A DNA stretch of 64,000 nucleotides from DASVWZ01 sp963715675 (GTDB taxonomy: Bacteria; Acidobacteriota; Terriglobia; Terriglobales; Acidobacteriaceae), in contig OY970265.1 of assembly GCA_963715675.1 (NCBI GenBank), positions 3,844,001 to 3,908,000 on the forward strand, read 5' to 3'. Position 1 is the first letter of the stretch. Every line of letters starts with the position of its first letter. A program made the position numbers and the translations under genes. This document shows, piece by piece, positions 1-8,676 of this stretch. A model generated the notes under the pieces. It saw nothing but the letters and a program-made list of their open reading frames with translations, was not told where the DNA came from and did no database searches.

Positions 1-221
1 CCGATCGGAATTCCGTGCAACGGGCCACGCCAGTTCCCTCTCTGGATCTCCGCCTCGGCGGACGTTGCTTCTGCCAACGCTGAGTCGGCGGTCACAGTAA
101 TGAAGGCGTTGAGCCTGGGATTGAGTCTTCTGATTCTCTCCAGACAGTGCTGGGTTAGCTCCACAGGTGAGAGCTGCCGCTTGCGAATCAGGTCTGAGGC
201 TTGGCCAATGGACATTAGCAC
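1..221 (-). CDS. Amidase signature family protein, N-terminal part (cut by window start)
   Basis: The reverse strand encodes about 73 residues up to the window edge. The stretch SPVELTQHCLERI followed by LNPRLNAFITV and ending in RGPLHGIPI is the usual N-terminus of amidase signature enzymes (GatA, AtzF and similar hydrolases), just before the catalytic Lys-Ser-Ser region, which lies outside the window. I chose a GTG start at 221 because a GGAAG motif lies 8 bases upstream; an ATG at 215 is the alternative. Substrate cannot be told: it may be a glutamyl-tRNA amidotransferase subunit A or a stand-alone amidase. It is transcribed away from the respiratory operon. Confidence 0.72.
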   Translation of the reverse strand, partial: MLMSIGQASDLIRKRQLSPVELTQHCLERIRRLNPRLNAFITVTADSALAEATSAEAEIQRGNWRGPLHGIPI

Positions 222-343
222 GCGACTATCTTCCAAAGGGCAAGATAGCACCTTCTACGCTGCCCAGTCTTGCGTGCCAGCGCCGGCCGGGACAGTAAGC
301 CCGCTCCATGGCTTGGAGGAATGCCGAGCACGCGCCCCTATTC

Positions 344-361
344 ATCGTGTTACGATATAAT
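344..361 (+). promoter_or_regulatory. Inverted repeat overlapping a -10 box
   Basis: An ATCGT-GTT-ACGAT inverted repeat (344-356) runs directly into a perfect TATAAT (356-361). The arrangement looks like a repressor operator on a promoter. No good -35 is visible, and which gene it serves is uncertain: the respiratory operon starts 230 bases downstream and the amidase lies on the other side. Confidence 0.35.
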
Positions 362-458
362 AGTGGCGATTTTGGGGTGAAGGGGTCGATGTCTCCGGCC
401 GTATGTTGTGGCGCGGGCCATGGACGGAATGATGCTTTTCGGTGCAGCCGCCCAGCAG

Positions 459-488
459 TTCACAAAACAGCGCGGCCTGTTTTATAAT
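459..488 (+). promoter_or_regulatory. Sigma-70-type promoter of the act/cox operon
   Basis: TTCACA (459-464), an 18-base spacer and TATAAT (483-488) form a near-consensus promoter about 105 bases upstream of actA. It is the best candidate for transcription of the whole 12.6-kb respiratory operon. Confidence 0.5.
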
Positions 489-504
489 CACGAGTTTGCG
501 TATA

Positions 505-528
505 GAGGTCACTAGGGTCTGTGACCTC
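505..528 (+). promoter_or_regulatory. Perfect 8-bp inverted repeat in the operon leader
   Basis: GAGGTCAC (505-512) and GTGACCTC (521-528) are exact reverse complements around an 8-base centre. The repeat begins 17 bases after the -10 box, so it covers the likely early transcribed region. It could be an operator or a leader hairpin; there is no T-tract, so it is not a simple terminator. The rest of 222-593 shows no gene. Confidence 0.45.
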
Positions 529-593
529 CTAACCAAGACAAGCACAACCGGGGAAAGGCCAGGTTTTTCCCTTAGGTTTGAAACTCCTGACCG

Positions 594-1289
594 ATGCAGA
601 TTTATCATCGTCGCGCGAATTCAATCTCCCGGGTATCGATCTACGGCTCCGTCTTTTTGATCGCGGTGCTGCTATGGGCATGTCTGGAGTGGCAGCGCTC
701 GCCCTATGTCACCTACGCCAAGGTGGCGCGGCCGCAACCGGTGCCGTTCAGCCATCAGCACCACGTTGGCGGACTCGGGCTGGATTGTCGCTACTGCCAT
801 ACCTCGGTGGAAACATCCAGTTTCGCGGGGATCCCGCCGACCTCAACCTGCATGAATTGCCACCGCCAGATCTGGACTGGGGCTCCCATGCTCGAACCAG
901 TGCGCGAGAGCTACCGCAGCGGAAAATCGCTGGTCTGGAACCGGGTGAACGATCTGCCCGACTTCGTTTACTTCAATCATAGTATTCACATCCATAAGGG
1001 CGTGGGATGCAACACCTGTCACGGCCCGGTGGACCGCATGCCGCTGATGTATAACTACGCTTCTCTGCAGATGGAGTGGTGTTTGGACTGTCATCGCGCA
1101 CCGGAGAAGTATCTGCGTCCGCGGGATCAGGTGTTCAACATGCGGTATGAGCAACCATCGAGTTTAAGGCCCGTCGCCCTCGACGGTAAACAATATACGG
1201 AGCAGCTTTCTCTGGGCAGGGACTTGGCACAGAAGTACAAGTTGCGGACGGTAGCGGACATTACCAGTTGCTCGACTTGCCACCGCTAA
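594..1289 (+). CDS. actA: Alternative complex III subunit A, pentaheme cytochrome c
   Basis: This 231-residue protein has one N-terminal membrane segment (about residues 14-31) and five CXXCH heme c sites at residues 65, 86, 139, 163 and 226. Five hemes behind a single anchor is the ActA pattern of alternative complex III, the quinol:cytochrome c oxidoreductase that replaces the bc1 complex. The hemes should face the periplasm and pass electrons from the iron-sulfur subunit ActB toward ActE and cytochrome oxidase. It is the first gene of the operon, and its stop lies 35 bases before the chosen actB start. A conserved final heme ends one residue before the C-terminus, so the protein is complete. 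Confidence 0.92.
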   Translation: MQIYHRRANSISRVSIYGSVFLIAVLLWACLEWQRSPYVTYAKVARPQPVPFSHQHHVGGLGLDCRYCHTSVETSSFAGIPPTSTCMNCHRQIWTGAPMLEPVRESYRSGKSLVWNRVNDLPDFVYFNHSIHIHKGVGCNTCHGPVDRMPLMYNYASLQMEWCLDCHRAPEKYLRPRDQVFNMRYEQPSSLRPVALDGKQYTEQLSLGRDLAQKYKLRTVADITSCSTCHR

Positions 1290-1324
1290 CGGGATCGAAT
1301 CAAGGCGAAGAAGAATCACCAGAA

Positions 1325-4300
1325 ATGAAGATGGCAGAAAACAATATTAAGCGGCATCCCGAGGATGTGTGCCCGGGCAAAAAGAAGGCGCTCGACCTCG
1401 GCACAGCTGAGGCCCGTATTGCGGCAACCCAAGGTCCGGAATTCTGGCGCAGCCTGGAGGAACTGGCGGGAAGCGCCGAATTCCGCGAGATGATGCACCG
1501 GGAATTTCCCCAGGGCGCGTCGGAATGGCTGGATGCGGTCTCTCGCCGGGGCTTCATGAAGCTCATGGGGGCCTCGCTGGCCATGGCGGGCATGACTGCC
1601 TGCACTAAGCAGCCGCTCGAACCGATCGTGCCGTACGTAAAGCAGCCGGAAGAAGTGGTGCCCGGGCGGCCATTGTTCTTTGCAACCGCGTTTACGCTGG
1701 GTGGGTATGCTTCGCCGCTATTGGTCGAAAGCCATCTTTATCGTCCCACGAAGGTTGAGGGCAATGACAAGCACCCGGCGAGTTTGGGTGGTACGGACAT
1801 CTTTGCCCAAGCTTCGATCCTTGGGATGTATGATCCCGACCGCTCCCAAAACATCACCTTTATGGGTGAAGGAACCACCTGGGGAGCCTTTCTCGGAGCG
1901 ATGCGCCGGCAGTTGGAAGCGCAGAAGTCGAGCCAGGGGGCGGGCATTCGCATTCTGACTCGCACAGTTTCTTCCCCCACGCTTGCCGATCAGCTGCGCA
2001 CAGTGCTGAAGCAATATCCGCAGGCCAAATGGCATGTGTATGAACCGATCAATCGCGACAACGTGCTTGAAGGCGCGAAGATGGCGTTCGGCCAGCCGGT
2101 GGAGACGCAATACAAGCTGGAAAACGCCGATGTGATCGTTTCCCTGGACGCCGATTTTCTGTATGCGGGATTTCCGGGCAGTGTGCGCTACATCCGCGAT
2201 TTCGCCATGCGGCGCGATCCGGATGCCGGAAACATGAACCGGCTTTATGTTGTCGAGAGCACGCCCAGTTCGACGGGAGCGAAGGCGGACGGCCGTTTGC
2301 CGGTGCGCGCGATCGAGGTTGATCATTTTGCGCGGATGCTGCAGAAGTTTGTGGAGCAGGGCCATCCATCCGATGTCTTCGCGGGCGAGCAAGAAAAGTT
2401 CGCGGCTGCGATAGCGTACGATCTGCGGGCTCATCACGGTTTGAGCGTCGTGATTCCCGGCGAGCATCAGTCGCCAGCGGTTCATGCGTTGGCGCATGCG
2501 ATCAATCAGTCGCTTGGGAACGTGGGTAAGACCGTAATCTATACCGATCCGGTGGACGTGAACCCGGTCAATCAAACGGAATCCTTGAAGGATCTCGTCG
2601 CGGACATGCATGCCGGCAAGGTTGAGGCGCTTTTCATCCTGGGCGGCAATCCAGTTTACGACGCGCCTGCGGACCTGGGCTTCGCCGATACGCTGAAGAA
2701 TTCGAACACGCAGTTCCGGGTACACGTTGGTCTCTACGACGACGAAACCGCGGAACTATGCCAGTGGCATGTCAATGAAGCGCACTATCTCGAAGCCTGG
2801 GGTGATGCCCGCGCTTATGACGGCACCGTCTCGATCGTACAGCCGTTGATCGCTCCGCTCTACGACGGCAAGAGCGCGCACGAAGTCCTGGCGCTGGTGA
2901 CCGGCCAGCCGGAGGTGACCGGCCACGAGATCGTGCAGGGTTACTGGAAGAAGCAGCACCCCGGGACCGCCTTCGACGCCTTCTGGCGAAAGTCGCTGCA
3001 CGACGGATGGGTTGAAGGCACGACGTTCCCCCCGAAGCAGGTTTCGGTAAAGCCAGGCGTGTTCCCGGAGTATGTTGCCTCCGACCATGAATCCATCGAG
3101 ATTAATTTCCGGCGCGATCCCTCAATCTACGACGGATCGTTCGCCAACAACGGCTGGTTGCAGGAACTTCCCAAGCCGATGACGAAGATGACTTGGGACA
3201 ATCCGGTGCTGATCGGCCCCAAGATGGCGGACCGAATGGGGCTCAAGTCGGAAGACCTGGTCGACCTGGAACTGAACGGAAAGAAAATTACGGTTCCGGT
3301 TTGGATTCAGGCGGGGCATCCTGATAATTCGATCACGGTATTTCTCGGCTACGGACGCCGTCGCGCAGGCCGCGCCGGAACGGGCACAGGCTTTGATATG
3401 TATCCGCTGCGTTCCAGCGCAGCGCCCTGGTTCACCACAGGTGCAGCCATGCAGAAGGCCGGCGGCACGTACATACTGGCTTCCACCCAGGGTTACCAGA
3501 CCATGGAAACTGGGGATGGCGGGAATCGGCCGCTGGTGCGGACGAGAAGCCTCGACGAATATCGCAAAGAGCCGGACTTCGCGCAGGAAGATAAGCCGCC
3601 GGCGGAGTTGACGCTTTATCCCGGCTATGATCAGCAGTACGCCAGGGAGCCTTATAACTGGGGCATGGCAATCGATCTGGACGCCTGCGTTGGCTGCAAC
3701 AATTGCATCATCGCGTGCCAGTCGGAAAATAATATTCCCGTGGTCGGCAAAGAGCAGGTACACAAAGGCCGGCACATGCACTGGCTGCGAGTCGACGCCT
3801 ACTATCAAGGCGACCGCGACAATCCCAAAGCTTATTTCCAGCCAGTGCCGTGCATGCAGTGTGAAAACGCTCCTTGTGAACTGGTTTGCCCGGTGGGAGC
3901 GACAGTGCACAGCACCGAAGGCCTGAACGACATGGTTTACAACCGCTGCGTCGGCACGCGGTACTGCTCGAATAACTGCCCCTACAAAGTGCGGCGATTC
4001 AACTTCCTGTTGTTCCAGGACTGGGAGACGCCGCAATACAAGATGATGCGCAATCCCGACGTCACCGTGCGCAGCCGCGGCGTCATGGAAAAGTGCACGT
4101 ACTGCGTCCAGCGCATCAATCAACATCGGATCGATGCCGAGCGCGAGGACAAGAAGATTCAGGACGGCAACTTGCAAACGGCTTGCCAGCAGTCTTGCCC
4201 CGCCAACGCCATTATTTTTGGCAATATCAACGACCCCAATAGTCAGGTTTCAAAACTTAAAGCCAAGAGCAGAAACTACGGATTGCTGCAGGATTTGAAT

Positions 4301-4363
4301 ACTCGACCAAGAACCACGTACCTGGCGGAAATCCGTAATCCGAATCCCGAGTTGGAAAGTTAA
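1325..4363 (+). CDS. actB: Alternative complex III subunit B, molybdopterin-oxidoreductase-like iron-sulfur protein
   Basis: About 1012 residues. A Tat-type signal (SRRGFMKLMGAS, twin Arg near residues 74-75) lies unusually far from the N-terminus, as in other ActB proteins. A large molybdopterin-oxidoreductase-like domain follows, and the C-terminal 230 residues are a ferredoxin-like region with four cysteine clusters (CVGCNNCIIAC, CMQCENAPCELVC, CVGTRYCSNNC, CTYC with CQQSC). Known ActB proteins do not hold Mo; they carry the FeS chain between quinol and the hemes. I set the start at ATG 1325, after a GAAGAAG motif; an in-frame ATG at 1268 would overlap actA. Confidence 0.93.
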   Translation: MKMAENNIKRHPEDVCPGKKKALDLGTAEARIAATQGPEFWRSLEELAGSAEFREMMHREFPQGASEWLDAVSRRGFMKLMGASLAMAGMTACTKQPLEPIVPYVKQPEEVVPGRPLFFATAFTLGGYASPLLVESHLYRPTKVEGNDKHPASLGGTDIFAQASILGMYDPDRSQNITFMGEGTTWGAFLGAMRRQLEAQKSSQGAGIRILTRTVSSPTLADQLRTVLKQYPQAKWHVYEPINRDNVLEGAKMAFGQPVETQYKLENADVIVSLDADFLYAGFPGSVRYIRDFAMRRDPDAGNMNRLYVVESTPSSTGAKADGRLPVRAIEVDHFARMLQKFVEQGHPSDVFAGEQEKFAAAIAYDLRAHHGLSVVIPGEHQSPAVHALAHAINQSLGNVGKTVIYTDPVDVNPVNQTESLKDLVADMHAGKVEALFILGGNPVYDAPADLGFADTLKNSNTQFRVHVGLYDDETAELCQWHVNEAHYLEAWGDARAYDGTVSIVQPLIAPLYDGKSAHEVLALVTGQPEVTGHEIVQGYWKKQHPGTAFDAFWRKSLHDGWVEGTTFPPKQVSVKPGVFPEYVASDHESIEINFRRDPSIYDGSFANNGWLQELPKPMTKMTWDNPVLIGPKMADRMGLKSEDLVDLELNGKKITVPVWIQAGHPDNSITVFLGYGRRRAGRAGTGTGFDMYPLRSSAAPWFTTGAAMQKAGGTYILASTQGYQTMETGDGGNRPLVRTRSLDEYRKEPDFAQEDKPPAELTLYPGYDQQYAREPYNWGMAIDLDACVGCNNCIIACQSENNIPVVGKEQVHKGRHMHWLRVDAYYQGDRDNPKAYFQPVPCMQCENAPCELVCPVGATVHSTEGLNDMVYNRCVGTRYCSNNCPYKVRRFNFLLFQDWETPQYKMMRNPDVTVRSRGVMEKCTYCVQRINQHRIDAEREDKKIQDGNLQTACQQSCPANAIIFGNINDPNSQVSKLKAKSRNYGLLQDLNTRPRTTYLAEIRNPNPELES

Positions 4364-4380
4364 GCGGAGCAAAGTAAGGC

Positions 4381-5757
4381 ATGGATCAGCGAGCACCAGT
4401 GGAAGAACAGCAAAGAAAAGCGCCGGTCATTGAACCGGGGCACACCTTTGCCACGATCACTGACAAGATCAGTTCGATCGTGCTCACACGTCCGGTGGGA
4501 TACGGGTGGCTGTTCGGGTTCTTCGTGTCTTTTCTGATCGTGCAGGTGTTGCTGTACGCCGTCGGCTACCTGTTCATCAAGGGCGTAGGGATTTGGGGCG
4601 TCAATATTCCGATTGGCTGGGGCTTCGCCATCGTCAATTTTGTGTGGTGGATTGGAATTGGCCACGCAGGAACCCTGATTTCAGCCATTTTGCTGCTGCT
4701 GAAGCAATCCTGGCGAAACTCGATCAACCGTTTTGCCGAAGCCATGACGCTGTTCGCGGTGGCTTGCGCCGGAATGTTCCCGGTCCTGCATCTAGGCCGG
4801 CCGTGGCTGGCTTACTGGCTGTTCCCCTATCCCAACAGCATGAATTACTGGCCACAGTTTCGCAGTCCGCTGGTGTGGGACGTATTTGCCGTATCGACCT
4901 ATGCGACGACTTCGGCTTTGTTCTGGTTTGTTGGATTGATCCCGGACCTGGCGACCTTGCGTGACCGGGCTACGAACCGGTGGATCAGGAAAATCTACGC
5001 ACTCCTGGCGATGGGATGGCGGGGATCGGCGCGGCACTGGAGCCGCTACGAAACTTCCTATCTGCTGCTGGCGGGCCTGGCGACGCCGCTGGTGCTCTCC
5101 GTGCACACCGTCGTGAGTTTCGATTTTGCCATCAGCATTGTGCCGGGCTGGCACACTACGATTTTCCCGCCTTATTTTGTCGCCGGTGCAATCTATTCCG
5201 GATTTGCCATGGTGCTGGTGCTGGCAATTCCCATCCGCAAATTTTATGACGTGGGCGATTTCATCACCCAGCGGCACCTGGAGAATTCCGCCATGGTGAT
5301 GCTGGCCACCGGATTGATTGTGGCCTATGGCTACGTCATGGAAGCGTTCATGAACTGGTACGGCGGTAATCCCTATGAGAACTATCTGCGTTGGAACCGC
5401 CTGCACGGGCCTTACGCTTTCTGGTATTACGCTCTGCTGTTCTGCAATATCGTGTTGCCGCAGATTCTCTGGATCCGCAAGATCCGCACCAACCCGGTTT
5501 GGCTGTTCCTGGTGTCGCTGGATGTGCTGATCGGAATGTGGCTGGAGCGCTTCATCATCGTGGTGGTCAGCCTGCATCGCGACTTCCTGGCTTCCTCGTG
5601 GGGAATGTATTACCCGACCCGCTGGGACTGGGCGATTTTCATCGGCACGCTCGGGTTCTTTACCGCCGCGATGTTCTTATTTATCCGCGTTCTCCCCATG
5701 ATCTCGATTTTCGAAATGCGCACTCTGCTGCCTGAGGCCGAGGTGAAACACCAATGA
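4381..5757 (+). CDS. actC: Alternative complex III subunit C, NrfD-like quinol-binding membrane protein
   Basis: A 458-residue polytopic protein of the NrfD/PsrC type with roughly ten hydrophobic segments. Charged and polar residues between segments, such as GIGHAGTLISAI near residue 100, match the quinol-site helices of the family. It should form the membrane half of alternative complex III that oxidises quinol and passes electrons to ActB. It begins 17 bases after actB and its stop overlaps the actD start (ATGA), pointing to coupled translation. ActF later in the operon is a second protein of the same general fold. Confidence 0.92.
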   Translation: MDQRAPVEEQQRKAPVIEPGHTFATITDKISSIVLTRPVGYGWLFGFFVSFLIVQVLLYAVGYLFIKGVGIWGVNIPIGWGFAIVNFVWWIGIGHAGTLISAILLLLKQSWRNSINRFAEAMTLFAVACAGMFPVLHLGRPWLAYWLFPYPNSMNYWPQFRSPLVWDVFAVSTYATTSALFWFVGLIPDLATLRDRATNRWIRKIYALLAMGWRGSARHWSRYETSYLLLAGLATPLVLSVHTVVSFDFAISIVPGWHTTIFPPYFVAGAIYSGFAMVLVLAIPIRKFYDVGDFITQRHLENSAMVMLATGLIVAYGYVMEAFMNWYGGNPYENYLRWNRLHGPYAFWYYALLFCNIVLPQILWIRKIRTNPVWLFLVSLDVLIGMWLERFIIVVVSLHRDFLASSWGMYYPTRWDWAIFIGTLGFFTAAMFLFIRVLPMISIFEMRTLLPEAEVKHQ

Positions 5758-6290
5758 AGCCCGGTGAGATTTACGGAATGATGGCCGAATTCGATACGCC
5801 GCGCGCCGTCATCGAGGCTGCCAGAAAAACCTATGCGGCGGGCTACAAGAAAATCGACGCGTACTCGCCGTTCCCCATTGAAGAACTGGCCGAGGCCATC
5901 GGATTTCACCGTAACGCGGTTGCGCCAGTCGTGCTTACAGGCGGCATTCTAGGATGTATTTCCGGATACCTGATGCAGTGGTGGATCGCGACGGTCAGTT
6001 ATCCCATCAACGTTGGTGGACGGCCATATCATTCCTGGCCGGCTTTTATCGTGGTGACGTTCGAGATGACGATTCTGTTTTCCGTGCTGGCCGCAGTTTT
6101 CGGCATGCTGGCGCTGAACGGTTTGCCCATGCCATATCACCCGGTGTTCAACGTGGAGCGCTTTGCCTTTGCCAGCAAAGACCGGTTTTTCCTGATCATC
6201 TTCTCCACTGACCCGAAGTATTCCGGGAGGGATACGCGCGCCTTCCTGGAGAGTCTGCATCCCAGTTCTGTCTCGGAGGTTCCGGCCTAA
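5754..6290 (+). CDS. actD: Alternative complex III subunit D (DUF3341)
   Basis: A 178-residue protein of the DUF3341/ActD type. The N-terminal half is a small soluble domain (GEIYGMMAEFDTP, then KIDAYSPFPIEEL), followed by two membrane segments near residues 60-85 and 97-122. In solved complexes ActD sits at the cytoplasmic face next to ActC. The start overlaps the end of actC by four bases. The length is normal for the family and no residues look unusual. Confidence 0.9.
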   Translation: MKPGEIYGMMAEFDTPRAVIEAARKTYAAGYKKIDAYSPFPIEELAEAIGFHRNAVAPVVLTGGILGCISGYLMQWWIATVSYPINVGGRPYHSWPAFIVVTFEMTILFSVLAAVFGMLALNGLPMPYHPVFNVERFAFASKDRFFLIIFSTDPKYSGRDTRAFLESLHPSSVSEVPA

Positions 6291-6294
6291 CGTC

Positions 6295-6954
6295 ATGCTG
6301 CGCCTCCGAAACACGTTTTCTCTGGGACTGCTCGCGTTGCTTTCCCTGGCCGGTTGCCGTCAGGACATGCATGATCAGCCGCGCTTCAAGCCGCTGGCCA
6401 AGAGTGATTTCTACTCCGACTTGCGCTCGGCGCGCCCTCAGGTGGCGGGAACGGTGGCGCGCGGGCAGTTGCATGAGGATACGTACTTCTACACAGGAAA
6501 AGTCGGGAATAATCCTGGGGATTACATGCCCTTCCCGGTGACCGAAGATGTGCTGGCACGTGGACAGCAACGCTACAACATTTATTGCGCGCCCTGCCAC
6601 TCGCGGTTGGGGGATGGCAGCGGGATGATCGTACAGAGGGGCTTCCGGCCGCCGCCATCCTATCATACGGACCGCCTGCGCAAGGCTCCACTGGGATATT
6701 TCTACGACGTGATTACGAATGGCTTTGGCGCGATGCCGGAATACGCTTCCCAGGTTCCGCCTGGGGACCGTTGGGCGATTGTAGCGTATATCCGCGCGTT
6801 GCAGTTGAGCCAGAACGCCACACAGGCAGACGTGCCTGCCGGACAGAGAGTGCCCTCGGAACCGCCGGTGTTTCGCGGCGAGCCTGGATCAGGTGCGACT
6901 CAGCCGGAGATGCAGGCGCCCCCTGCATCTGAAAAAGGAGAACCATCGAAATGA
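6295..6954 (+). CDS. actE: Alternative complex III subunit E, monoheme cytochrome c lipoprotein
   Basis: 219 residues. A lipoprotein signal ends in LAGC with the lipidated Cys at 21. A single heme c site CAPCH lies at 98-102 and a likely axial Met at 147 in GFGAMPEY. The tail is Pro/Glu-rich. The protein should be anchored to the outer face of the membrane and carry electrons from ActA to the oxidase. An extended GGAGG site lies upstream of its ATG. Its end overlaps the actF start by four bases. Confidence 0.91.
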   Translation: MLRLRNTFSLGLLALLSLAGCRQDMHDQPRFKPLAKSDFYSDLRSARPQVAGTVARGQLHEDTYFYTGKVGNNPGDYMPFPVTEDVLARGQQRYNIYCAPCHSRLGDGSGMIVQRGFRPPPSYHTDRLRKAPLGYFYDVITNGFGAMPEYASQVPPGDRWAIVAYIRALQLSQNATQADVPAGQRVPSEPPVFRGEPGSGATQPEMQAPPASEKGEPSK

Positions 6955-8144
6955 GCGCGGCGCGCATAAGCCAAGTCGATCTGATGGCCCCGCCGGTCGC
7001 TCAAACGGTGCAGCGGCGATCACTGACGGTGGGGGTAATTTTTTCGGTCATCTCCGCCATCGGCATTTTTGTCGCGCCGGATCAGTTCCTTCGCTCTTAT
7101 TTACTGGGTTACATGCTCTGGCTCGGTCTGACCCTGGGCTGCATGGCGTTCCTGATGATCCAGCATGTGACCGGCGGAAGTTGGGGAACCGTGATCCGGC
7201 GCATGCTGGAGGCGGGCAGCCGCACCATTCCCATGATGATCGTGCTGTTCCTGCCAATCCTTCTGGGTATGCGCCGGCTCTATGTCTGGACGAATCCGGA
7301 GTTCATGGCAAAAGAAGAGCATCTCAAGATGCTTTCCCGCCAATATCTGAATCCCAGCGGCTTCGTGATTCGTGCGGTCATTTATTTTGCCATCTGGTTT
7401 GTGCTGATCCACTTCCTGAACCGCTGGTCGCTGGAGCAGGACAGTCCGCCCGTGCGCGATGTTCCGGCCTTACGCAAACTGAGCGCCCCGGGGTTGATCC
7501 TCTACGCCTTCAGTATTTCGTTTGCGGTGATTGACTGGATCATGTCGCTGACGCCGCCGTGGATTTCGACGATCTACGCGATGATCTTCATCGTGGGCCA
7601 GTGTTTGGCGGCGCTATGTTTTGTGGTTGCTGTCGGCGCCATGCTGTATCGCTACCAGCCAATGTCGTCCTTGTTGAAGCCGAGCGACGTTCAAGATCAC
7701 GGCAAGCTGATGTTGGCCTTCATTATGCTCTGGGCTTACTTCTGCTTCTCTCAGTTGTTGATCATCTGGGCGGGGAATCTGCCGGATGAGATTACCTTCT
7801 ACACGCGACGCTTTGTCGGTGGCTGGCAGTTCGTGGGGCTGTTTCTGGCGGCCTTTCACTTCGCGATCCCGTTTATCCTGCTGCTTTCGCGGCCCTTCAA
7901 ACGGGACCCGCACAGCCTGGTCAAGGTAGCGGTGTGGATCATTTTCATGCGGTACGTGGACCTGTACTGGTTCATCGAACCAGCGTTTCACAAGAACCTC
8001 TACTATCACTGGCTGGACTTGGTAGTGCCCGTTGCGATTGGTGGTCTGTGGATGGCATTCTTTTTCCATAACCTGAGAAGCCGTCCGTTGCTGGCTGCCT
8101 GCGATCCTCGAGCGCAAGTCCTGTTGGAACCGGCACATGACTGA
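6951..8144 (+). CDS. actF: Alternative complex III subunit F, membrane subunit
   Basis: A 397-residue membrane protein with about ten hydrophobic segments, the second NrfD-like integral subunit of alternative complex III. Typical features are a long hydrophilic loop near residues 105-140 (IPLLYVWTNPEF-like region) and a His/Trp-rich C-terminal part (YWFIEPAFHKNLYYHW). It pairs with ActC across the complex and is thought to help in proton movement or assembly. The start overlaps the end of actE, and its own end overlaps the next gene by eight bases. Confidence 0.9.
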   Translation: MSAARISQVDLMAPPVAQTVQRRSLTVGVIFSVISAIGIFVAPDQFLRSYLLGYMLWLGLTLGCMAFLMIQHVTGGSWGTVIRRMLEAGSRTIPMMIVLFLPILLGMRRLYVWTNPEFMAKEEHLKMLSRQYLNPSGFVIRAVIYFAIWFVLIHFLNRWSLEQDSPPVRDVPALRKLSAPGLILYAFSISFAVIDWIMSLTPPWISTIYAMIFIVGQCLAALCFVVAVGAMLYRYQPMSSLLKPSDVQDHGKLMLAFIMLWAYFCFSQLLIIWAGNLPDEITFYTRRFVGGWQFVGLFLAAFHFAIPFILLLSRPFKRDPHSLVKVAVWIIFMRYVDLYWFIEPAFHKNLYYHWLDLVVPVAIGGLWMAFFFHNLRSRPLLAACDPRAQVLLEPAHD

Positions 8145-8676
8145 ATCACTGAAGCACGGGCACAATCCTGATCTCGAATTCGAGAAGGCGGATATGCGCC
8201 CGGCCATTGTCTACATTTTTCTGGCCGGCCTGGCGGTTGCCGGAGTTCTGGTCGCTTTTGCGGTTTGGGGCGTGTATTACTTCATGAACTCGTACAACAC
8301 GGCGCACCAGCCGCCACGGAATCCGATGGTTCCCACGCAAGCCGACACGCGGGTCGTGACCAGCGAGGAGATCCAGCAATTTTCCAGCCCCAGGCTGGAA
8401 ACCAATGAGCGATCCGAGATCAACCGGTTCCGCCTCGAAGAGGAACAGCGCCTTCATAGTTATGGCTGGGTGGACCAGTCGGGCGGAGTGGTGCGCATTC
8501 CGATCGATCAGGCAATGGCACTGGTTGCGCTGCGAGGATTGCCGACAACGCCAAGGGCCGGGGAAGCTCCTGCCTCCACGGTAAAGGTCATCAACGAAGC
8601 CGCGCAGCGGTCGGATACTAGCGCTCCAACGCCGCCGGGCAAGCCACAAGCGCCAGGTGGGAAGGCACCGCAGTGA
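8137..8676 (+). CDS. Single-span membrane protein of unknown function between actF and SCO
   Basis: 179 residues, not recognised as a named family. One strong membrane segment (about residues 23-50, with AVWGVYYFM at its end) follows a short charged cytoplasmic head, so the rest should be periplasmic. The external part contains a charged helix (ETNERSEINRFRLEEEQ) followed by YGWVDQSGGVVRIPIDQAM, a motif I associate with small proteins beside respiratory operons, and a Pro-rich tail. It overlaps both neighbours, so its product is probably made together with the complex III and oxidase subunits. It may be an accessory subunit or linker of a supercomplex; this is inference from position only. 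Confidence 0.7.
   Translation: MTESLKHGHNPDLEFEKADMRPAIVYIFLAGLAVAGVLVAFAVWGVYYFMNSYNTAHQPPRNPMVPTQADTRVVTSEEIQQFSSPRLETNERSEINRFRLEEEQRLHSYGWVDQSGGVVRIPIDQAMALVALRGLPTTPRAGEAPASTVKVINEAAQRSDTSAPTPPGKPQAPGGKAPQ

Noticed and set aside
100..360. 86-codon plus-strand open frame at the window start
   Set aside because: It is antisense to the recognisable amidase N-terminus and has no start signal or protein character.
1718..2725. Open frame of 335 codons antisense to actB (and another at 3122-4177)
   Set aside because: No recognisable protein features or start signals; the sense strand encodes a well-conserved ActB.
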